A stretch of DNA of 11,864 nt. Source: Bacillota bacterium (GTDB taxonomy: Bacteria; Bacillota; Clostridia; Lutisporales; Lutisporaceae). Positions within the stretch are counted from its first letter, which is position 1; every line of letters starts with the position of its first letter. The DNA lies in contig JAEXXN010000464.1 in the NCBI GenBank assembly GCA_023405875.1, positions 1 through 11,864 on the forward strand, read 5' to 3'. The notes beneath the pieces are model-generated. The model made no database searches. It was not told the DNA's origin and saw nothing but the letters and a program-made list of their open reading frames with translations. The position numbers and the translations under genes are program-made. Positions 6,943-11,864 of the stretch are shown piece after piece.

Positions 6943-8277
6943 ATGATCCTGAGAAAAGCCTTTACTCTTTTTTTGTGCGCAATTTTAATTGTATATATAT
7001 TTTTAGGCCCCACTTTACTGGAGCAGATGAGAGAAAGCTACGAAAAAACCATTGAGCCGCAGCACAAAAAAACGGAATGGACAGGAGTAATAACCCTATG
7101 GGATTATCCGCGGCTTGATATGAGGAACGGAACCCGCTTTAGCTGGATCAAGGGAAAAATCAAAGAGTTTGAAAAGAACAACCCGGGAGTATACATTGAG
7201 CTCAAGCAGCTTGACTGGCAGGATGGGCCCACCTTTATGAAGGCGGCTGCAAAGACCGGCGCCAATCCCGACATTGCACCGGTGGGCAGTGATTATTTCT
7301 ATATGTCGGGAGGGTATCTGGAGGAACTGGATGAATACATAAGCCTTGCGGAAAGGTCGGATTATATAGGAAGCATTCTGGATACTGCCGTTTACAAAGG
7401 CAAGATTTACGGCTTGCCCTGGATGATGACCGGCTATACCATGCTTCTCAATACCGACAGGTTCAGTGAGAGGAATATCAGCCCTCCGGAAAACGGAGAA
7501 TGGACCTATGAACAGTTTGTGGAGGCGTTGAAGCAGCTTACCTATGATACCGACGGCAAGGGCGGGCCGGATGTATTCGGTTTCAATTCCTTTATTGAGC
7601 CCGGATACTATAATACCTTCGGAATCATTATGAGCGACGGAGCTCTTATTATGGATGAGGCGACCGGCAGCTACACCTTCAACACCCCGGAGGCTTTATC
7701 CGGGCTTACCCGGCTGTGTGATCTGAAGCACAAATACAAGGTGACGCATCCGGGCTTTGGAAAAATGGATGAAAACCAGGCCTGGGCAACCTTTCTGAAG
7801 GGTGAGACGGCAGTATACATAGGAGGCTCATGGGCCGTTCCCCTGCTCCGGAACTCACAGGGTGACAAGGCCGTGAACTTCACTGTTGCCAGGTATCCTA
7901 CCGGCAATGCGGATGTGCCCTTGTCAATAAGCTCCACCACCAGCTCCTATGCTGTTTTTAAACAGGAGGATGAGGGGAAAAGGAAGGTATGTGCAGATTT
8001 TATCAGGTTTATAACCTCTGCGGAAGCACAGGCAGAGCTTGTCAATTTTGGATATTTCCCGGTCAGAAAATCGGGGAAACACCTGTACGAAAATGACAAA
8101 GAGATGTATACTATACAGCAGAGCTTATATTTTGCAGAACACCTGCCGAAGGTAGACAACTGGAGTGAAATAGATACCGTACTCCAGACCAAAATAAAGG
8201 AAGCAGTGGCAGGAAGCATAAGTCCTGAACAGGCTCTGAAGGATGCAGAGCGGCTTATACAGCAAAGGCAAAAATAA
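6943..8277 (+). CDS. Extracellular solute-binding protein, ABC sugar-type, membrane-anchored
   Basis: A 444-residue protein of the family 1 solute-binding type, which captures sugars or oligosaccharides outside the membrane for ABC importers. One N-terminal hydrophobic segment (about 6-24, after RK at 4-5) acts as a signal or anchor. The mature part begins with the usual first beta strand (GVITLWDYPR), then FEKNNPGVYIEL, GANPDIAPVG, YLEELDEYI, GKIYGLPWM, the GGPDVFGF region, FLKGETAVYIGGSWAV, and a C-terminal FIRFITSAEAQAELVNFGYFPVRKS block typical of the family. The only early Cys (C12) lies inside the hydrophobic core in LFLCAIL, not a lipobox, so it appears not to be a lipoprotein. GGAGGG (6931-6936) gives a good ribosome site. 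No permease or ATPase genes adjoin, so partner and ligand are unknown. A promoter is not clear; TATACA at 6907-6912 is a weak -10 candidate. Confidence 0.85.
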   Translation: MILRKAFTLFLCAILIVYIFLGPTLLEQMRESYEKTIEPQHKKTEWTGVITLWDYPRLDMRNGTRFSWIKGKIKEFEKNNPGVYIELKQLDWQDGPTFMKAAAKTGANPDIAPVGSDYFYMSGGYLEELDEYISLAERSDYIGSILDTAVYKGKIYGLPWMMTGYTMLLNTDRFSERNISPPENGEWTYEQFVEALKQLTYDTDGKGGPDVFGFNSFIEPGYYNTFGIIMSDGALIMDEATGSYTFNTPEALSGLTRLCDLKHKYKVTHPGFGKMDENQAWATFLKGETAVYIGGSWAVPLLRNSQGDKAVNFTVARYPTGNADVPLSISSTTSSYAVFKQEDEGKRKVCADFIRFITSAEAQAELVNFGYFPVRKSGKHLYENDKEMYTIQQSLYFAEHLPKVDNWSEIDTVLQTKIKEAVAGSISPEQALKDAERLIQQRQK

Positions 8278-8373
8278 TGAAGGGTATTTCTTTAGGGTAT
8301 GGTTGCACGTATGGAGGATGAGCTTCGAAGGAATTATCCGGGCTGTTAAACCGTGTCCTAAATTGAATAATAG

Positions 8374-8402
8374 CTGATAATTATGGAAAAATTCCACATA
8401 AT
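8374..8402 (+). promoter_or_regulatory. Possible promoter upstream of the CofE-like gene
   Basis: In the 157-base gap after the solute-binding protein, CTGATA (8374-8379) and CATAAT (8397-8402) are separated by 17 bp. Both are imperfect matches to the sigma-A consensus. The gap is AT-rich toward its right end and holds no gene. The call rests only on this spacing. Confidence 0.3.
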
Positions 8403-8421
8403 GAATAATACATAAGCAAAT

Positions 8422-8429
8422 GGAGGAGA
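8422..8429 (+). promoter_or_regulatory. Ribosome binding site that fixes the CofE-like start
   Basis: GGAGGAGA lies 5 bases before ATG 8435 and overlaps the upstream in-frame ATG at 8420, so initiation at 8435 is the better reading. Confidence 0.7.
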
Positions 8430-8434
8430 GATTT

Positions 8435-9139
8435 ATGACCGAGCTTAAAAGTACAAAAAAAGAAAAGCAGCCGGTAATTGAATATAACGGCAGAAGGTAC
8501 TTGAGAATACCGGTGAAAACTCACGTAATAACAAAAGAAGATAATATTGTTGATGTGGTAAAAAAATACGCACAGGAAACAGTAAAAGAAACAGATATAG
8601 TTTTTATAAGTGAAAAGGCTGTTGCTATAACACAGGGCAGAGCATACCCCATAAGTGAGATAAAACCAAGGCCTTTGGCCAGGTTTCTCTCGAAATATGT
8701 GACAAAGACCCCCTCGGGAATAGGGCTTGGGATGCCGGAAACTATGGAGATGGCATTGAGAGAATGCGGTGTGGCCAGGATACTGTTTGCAGCGGTAGTC
8801 AGCTTTTTTGGAAAGCTGTTGGGGCGTAAGGGTGATTTTTACAGGGTAGCCGGGTACAAAGCTTCCTCTATAGACGGGCCGACTCCCAACACATTGCCTC
8901 CGTACAACAAATATGTCGTACTTGGACCGGCAGACCCCGACCGGGTTGCAGAAAAAATCAGCGACAGTATAAAAGCAGAGGTTGCCATTGTTGACATAAA
9001 TGATTTAGGCGGAAATATACTCGGAACCTCAAAACCAACCATGGATAGAGAAAAGCTGGTGGGAATACTGAGGGATAACCCCTTGGGGCAATGCAGCGAG
9101 CAGACTCCCATGGGGATAATAAGGGATGCGGCAGAATAA
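8435..9139 (+). CDS. CofE-like protein (coenzyme F420-0:L-glutamate ligase domain)
   Basis: A 234-residue protein that I assign to the CofE ligase fold. Known CofE adds L-glutamate to F420-0 using GTP, but no other F420 biosynthesis or F420-using gene is in view, and most clostridia are not known for F420, so the substrate here is open. Matching features are YLRIPVKTHVITKEDNI at the N-terminus, DIVFISEKAVAITQGR (54-69, the strand and helix seen in CofE proteins), KTPSGIGLGMPETMEMALRECG (91-112), VAIVDINDLGG (183-193) and EQTPMGIIRDA near the end (222-232). It has a hydrophobic patch (about 114-129), probably buried and not membrane-spanning. ATG at 8435 is preferred because GGAGGAGA (8422-8429) is placed correctly for it; the in-frame ATG at 8420 would put that ribosome site inside the gene. 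It ends 32 bases before murB, suggesting one transcript. Confidence 0.75.
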   Translation: MTELKSTKKEKQPVIEYNGRRYLRIPVKTHVITKEDNIVDVVKKYAQETVKETDIVFISEKAVAITQGRAYPISEIKPRPLARFLSKYVTKTPSGIGLGMPETMEMALRECGVARILFAAVVSFFGKLLGRKGDFYRVAGYKASSIDGPTPNTLPPYNKYVVLGPADPDRVAEKISDSIKAEVAIVDINDLGGNILGTSKPTMDREKLVGILRDNPLGQCSEQTPMGIIRDAAE

Positions 9140-9171
9140 GTGAATACTCATAGAAAGGGGACAGCAAAGTA

Positions 9172-10083
9172 ATGCAGGATTGCTGTGGAGGTTATGCTTC
9201 CGTGAAACTTGATATAAACAACATATTATATAATGAGCCGATGAAGGATCATACTTCTTTTAAAGTTGGAGGACCTGCAGACATATTCATAGAGCCGGAT
9301 GATACGGAAGAGCTGGCAAAGGCGGTCAAAAGCCTGAAGGAGCATAAAATACCATACTATATAATCGGCAATGGAAGCAATCTGCTGGTGTCTGACAAGG
9401 GAATAAGGGGAGCCGTTGTAAAGATAGGGGAAAAATTCAGCAAAGTGGATATCAATGGAGAAAGAATAATATCGGAATGCGGCATACTGCTTTCTACATT
9501 ATCAAAAATAGCTGCAAGAAACAGCCTTGCAGGCATGGAGTTTGCCAGCGGTATTCCGGGAGCCCTTGGAGGGGCGGTAGCTATGAATGCAGGTGCTTAC
9601 GGCGGTGAGATGAAGGACATCGTAGAGTGGGTGGAGGTTATGGACCAGGAGCTTAAGCTGAAGAGGATCCCCGGCTCTGAAATGGAATTCGGCTACAGGA
9701 AAAGCGTGGTTGAGCCCAGGGGATACATTGCACTCAGGTGCTGCCTCAAGCTGAAGCATGGAAATCCTGAGGCCATAAACAGCATTATGTCGGAGCTGAC
9801 TGAAAAGAGAAAGACTAAGCAGCCCTTGCACCTGCCGAGCGCAGGAAGTACCTTCAAGAGGCCGGAGGGTTATTTTGCAGGGAAGCTGATAGAGGACTCG
9901 GGGCTGAGGGGATTTTGCCACGGAGGCGCACAGGTTTCCGAGCTTCACTGCGGTTTTGTAGTGAACAGGGGCGCTGCATCGGCACAGGAGGTTTATGAGC
10001 TTATAAGGCATGTGCAGAAGACAGTATTTGAGAAGTTCGGCGTTAAGCTTGATACTGAAGTAAAAATGTTGGGTGAATTTTAG
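9172..10083 (+). CDS. murB: UDP-N-acetylenolpyruvoylglucosamine reductase
   Basis: MurB reduces UDP-GlcNAc-enolpyruvate to UDP-N-acetylmuramate with FAD and NADPH, the second committed step of peptidoglycan precursor synthesis in the cytoplasm. The 303 residues fit the Firmicutes (type II) form. Seen are HTSFKVGGPAD (27-37), the FAD motif IGNGSNLLVSDKG (65-77), GIPGALGGAVAMNAGAYGGE (127-146), the catalytic region GYRKS with Arg176, AGSTFKRP with the proton-donor Ser226, GGAQVSELHCGFVVN (251-265) and the closing TEVKMLGEF with Glu296. The ATG at 9172 is preceded by AAGGGG (9155-9160), 11 bases away; the first ~20 residues are unlike the family core, and M24 is a possible alternative without a strong ribosome site. 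The gene follows the CofE-like gene by 32 bases and is closed by a terminator hairpin. Confidence 0.97.
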   Translation: MQDCCGGYASVKLDINNILYNEPMKDHTSFKVGGPADIFIEPDDTEELAKAVKSLKEHKIPYYIIGNGSNLLVSDKGIRGAVVKIGEKFSKVDINGERIISECGILLSTLSKIAARNSLAGMEFASGIPGALGGAVAMNAGAYGGEMKDIVEWVEVMDQELKLKRIPGSEMEFGYRKSVVEPRGYIALRCCLKLKHGNPEAINSIMSELTEKRKTKQPLHLPSAGSTFKRPEGYFAGKLIEDSGLRGFCHGGAQVSELHCGFVVNRGAASAQEVYELIRHVQKTVFEKFGVKLDTEVKMLGEF

Positions 10084-10106
10084 GGATTGCGCAAGCAGTC
10101 CCTTTT
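10083..10106 (+). terminator. Rho-independent terminator after murB
   Basis: GGGATTGC (10083-10090) pairs with GCAGTCCC (10095-10102) over 8 bp with one G-U pair, closed by a GCAA (GNRA) tetraloop and followed by TTTT (10103-10106). It begins at the last base of the stop codon. The short T-run suggests partial termination, which could let some transcripts continue into the PHP/rapZ pair. Confidence 0.65.
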
Positions 10107-10163
10107 GCAATTGAGGGATGCGGGCATGCTTGTGAATTCATAATCAGTATGAGAAATAGCCTT

Positions 10164-10190
10164 TTGATAATAATAATGATATTATATAGT
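10164..10190 (+). promoter_or_regulatory. Possible promoter for the PHP/rapZ pair
   Basis: TTGATA (10164-10169) and TATAGT (10185-10190) are separated by 15 bp, shorter than ideal. The AT-rich 130-base gap after the murB terminator makes a promoter here likely, but the exact boxes are uncertain. Confidence 0.35.
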
Positions 10191-10215
10191 TGTATTAAGT
10201 AGATGAGGTGAGATT

Positions 10216-10950
10216 TTGATAAAGCTCTATGCGGATTATCATACCCATACGGTATATAGTCATGGGACGGGAAGCATCATGGACAATGTTATCGCCGCCA
10301 GAAAAAAGGGACTTACCGAGCTTGCGATCACAGACCATGGTATAAGGCATTTTGCCTTCGGCGTAAAGGAAAAGGATATTGCCAGGATGAGGGATGAGGT
10401 AGACAAAATAAATAACAATGCAGAGGGTATCAAGGTACTGCTGGGCATGGAATGCAACCTGATAAGCACCGACGGGGATATCGATATGAATGATGACATG
10501 CGCAAATATCTGGATATCCTGCTTGTGGGTTTTCACATGATGGTATTGCCTAAGGATCTGAAGGAGTTTATGAAGATTTACGGGAGAAACTACCTGGCTA
10601 AAACATTTCATATAGGCGCAGAAGGAATTGGAAAGCTGAATACCGAATCAATGATAAAAGCCATACAAAGGCACAAAATAGATATAATAACGCACCCGGG
10701 GACCCGTATACCCATGGATACCACACTTATCGCAAGAGCTGCAGCCAAAGCAGGTACCGCTCTGGAGATAAACGCTCACAGCAGCTATATGCAGGCAGAG
10801 CACGTAATAGCCGCGGCTAAAGAAGGTGCAAGGTTTGTCATAAACAGTGACGCCCACTGCCCTGAGGATGTGGGAAATCTGCAGAAGGGCCTGAATATTG
10901 CAATAGAAGCGGGTTTGACCAGTGACCAGATTATTAATGCTGTAAAATAG
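10216..10950 (+). CDS. PHP-family metal-dependent hydrolase, second paralogue
   Basis: A 244-residue stand-alone PHP domain, probably a cytoplasmic phosphatase or phosphoesterase of unknown substrate. Metal ligands are complete: H9 and H11 (DYHTHT), H16, D40-H41 (TDHG), E79 (GMECN), H107 (GFHM), H160 (ITHPG), and D212 and H214 (SDAH). Compared with the PHP gene at 5947 it has a longer insert between the H107 and H160 motifs (MMVLPKDLKEFMKIYGRNYL) and lacks its GNPYYP stretch, so the substrate probably differs. The start is TTG at 10216, four bases after GAGGTGA (10205-10211); the ATG at 10203 runs into a stop. Its stop codon overlaps the ribosome site of rapZ, so the two are translationally coupled. 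The murB, PHP, rapZ order is one I recall from other clostridia. Confidence 0.9.
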   Translation: MIKLYADYHTHTVYSHGTGSIMDNVIAARKKGLTELAITDHGIRHFAFGVKEKDIARMRDEVDKINNNAEGIKVLLGMECNLISTDGDIDMNDDMRKYLDILLVGFHMMVLPKDLKEFMKIYGRNYLAKTFHIGAEGIGKLNTESMIKAIQRHKIDIITHPGTRIPMDTTLIARAAAKAGTALEINAHSSYMQAEHVIAAAKEGARFVINSDAHCPEDVGNLQKGLNIAIEAGLTSDQIINAVK

Positions 10951-10962
10951 GGGGAATTTAGG

Positions 10963-11829
10963 ATGAAAGTTTTGATAGTTACAGGATTGTCCGGAGCAGG
11001 AAAGAGCCAGTCGATCAAGTTCCTTGAAGATCTGGGGTATTTTTGCGTTGATAACCTGCCCCCCGCGTTGATCAGCAAGTTTGCCGAAATGTGTTCGGAC
11101 AGCAAGGAGAACATAAATAAGGCTGCTATTGTAATAGATATAAGGGTGGGCAAATTTTTCGACCGTCTGCCGGAAAGCCTTGATGAGCTTAAGTCTTTAG
11201 GACATACATACGATATACTTTTTCTGGAGGCTTCTGATGAAACACTGATCAAAAGGTACAAATCCAGCAGAAGGATGCACCCTATGGCTCCCAGCGGCAG
11301 GATAATCAAAGGGATAAAGGCTGAAAGAAGAAAGCTCCAGGAAATAAAAGCAAAGTCAACGAATATAATAGATACCACCAACCTGAGTCCTTCCGGACTG
11401 AAGGAGGAAATCATCCATCTTTTTGTTGAAGGAGGCAAATCCGAAGGCTTAATAATAAACATATTGTCTTTTGGCTTCAAATACGGGATACCTCTTGATT
11501 CCGACATGGTTTTTGATGTAAGGTTCCTTCCCAATCCATATTATGTGGAAGGCCTGAAAAAATACAGCGGTAATGATGAAGGGGTAAGGAACTATGTAAT
11601 GCAGTGGCCTGCGGCGGTAGAGTTCATGAATAAGCTTACAGACATGGTGGAATACCTTATACCCCATTTTATTAAAGAGGGCAAGTCTCAGCTGGTGATC
11701 GCAATCGGTTGCACCGGAGGGCGCCACCGGTCGGTGACAATGGTCAATATGCTCAGCAGAAAGCTTAAAGAGGCTAATCACAGGGTTATAATAGAACACA
11801 GGGATATAGAAGAAGAAAGCTATAGATAA
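10963..11829 (+). CDS. rapZ: RNase adapter / nucleotide-binding protein RapZ (YvcJ)
   Basis: A P-loop protein of the RapZ/YvcJ family. In E. coli RapZ binds the small RNA GlmZ and guides RNase E to it, setting GlmS (glucosamine-6-phosphate) levels; in Bacillus YvcJ hydrolyses nucleotides and has a looser physiological link. Clostridia are not known to have GlmZ, so the RNA role is not assumed here. The 288 residues are full length. Visible are the Walker A GLSGAGKS (8-15), CVDNLPP (28-34), DIRV (59-62, a second nucleotide motif), FLEASDETLIKRY (87-99) with RRMHP, then the C-terminal domain with FGFKYGIPLDSDMVFDVRFLPNPYY (about 170-194) and GCTGGRHRSV (249-258). AGGGGGAA, beginning within the stop codon of the PHP gene, precedes the ATG. 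A gene such as whiA often follows in Firmicutes, but the window ends 35 bases later. Confidence 0.96.
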   Translation: MKVLIVTGLSGAGKSQSIKFLEDLGYFCVDNLPPALISKFAEMCSDSKENINKAAIVIDIRVGKFFDRLPESLDELKSLGHTYDILFLEASDETLIKRYKSSRRMHPMAPSGRIIKGIKAERRKLQEIKAKSTNIIDTTNLSPSGLKEEIIHLFVEGGKSEGLIINILSFGFKYGIPLDSDMVFDVRFLPNPYYVEGLKKYSGNDEGVRNYVMQWPAAVEFMNKLTDMVEYLIPHFIKEGKSQLVIAIGCTGGRHRSVTMVNMLSRKLKEANHRVIIEHRDIEEESYR

Positions 11830-11864
11830 GAAATAGGCAATGGGCAATAGGTGGGGTCAGGGCA

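Noticed and set aside
8303..8352. Tiny open frame after GTATGGAGGATGAG in the gap before the CofE-like gene.
   Set aside because: It is only about 12 codons long, without a placed ribosome site or similarity to a known leader peptide.
10785..11534. Antisense open frame (249 codons) opposite the PHP/rapZ junction.
   Set aside because: It spans two well-supported plus-strand genes and is rich in Ser/Ile as expected of a shadow frame.

Overview
The window looks like chromosomal DNA from a low-to-mid GC, Gram-positive, probably cellulolytic clostridium of the Acetivibrio/Ruminiclostridium type. The reasons are a cellobiose phosphorylase very close in sequence to the clostridial enzymes as I remember them, purine-rich Shine-Dalgarno sites, TTG starts with good ribosome sites, a PspC protein, and a murB / PHP hydrolase / rapZ gene order that I associate with Clostridia. 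This assignment is inferred from sequence recall, not from a search.

Layout. Positions 1-2330 hold a GH94 cellobiose phosphorylase that has lost its first ~35 residues to the window edge. Positions 2331-2902 have no gene but contain two long imperfect palindromes (2361-2585 and 2658-2878). Each folds as a long stem capped by two hairpins with an A(A)GGA(C/U) loop, or its complement. A four-helix membrane protein of unknown function follows on the minus strand (2903-3553). Its promoter lies back to back with that of uvrC (3709-5571). Then come a PspC-domain membrane protein (5674-5934) and a PHP-family metallohydrolase (5947-6672), which read as one short operon. Another long palindrome with TA at both ends (6735-6900, MITE-like) separates these from an orphan, membrane-anchored extracellular solute-binding protein (6943-8277). 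The last block is a CofE-like (F420-0 gamma-glutamyl ligase domain) protein (8435-9139), murB (9172-10083), a terminator, a second PHP hydrolase (10216-10950) and rapZ (10963-11829).

How the genes fit together. The first gene is intracellular cellobiose catabolism. UvrC is nucleotide excision repair. MurB makes UDP-N-acetylmuramate for peptidoglycan, and RapZ family proteins regulate amino-sugar or cell-envelope metabolism in other bacteria, so the right end has a cell-wall theme. The two PHP proteins are paralogues of similar length with the full set of metal ligands and unknown substrates. No CRISPR array, tRNA, rRNA, phage gene or transposase was seen. The part least explained by ordinary genes is the set of three long palindromic repeats, above all the twin pair at 2361-2878, whose loops are complementary to each other on the same strand and resemble CsrA-type GGA loops.
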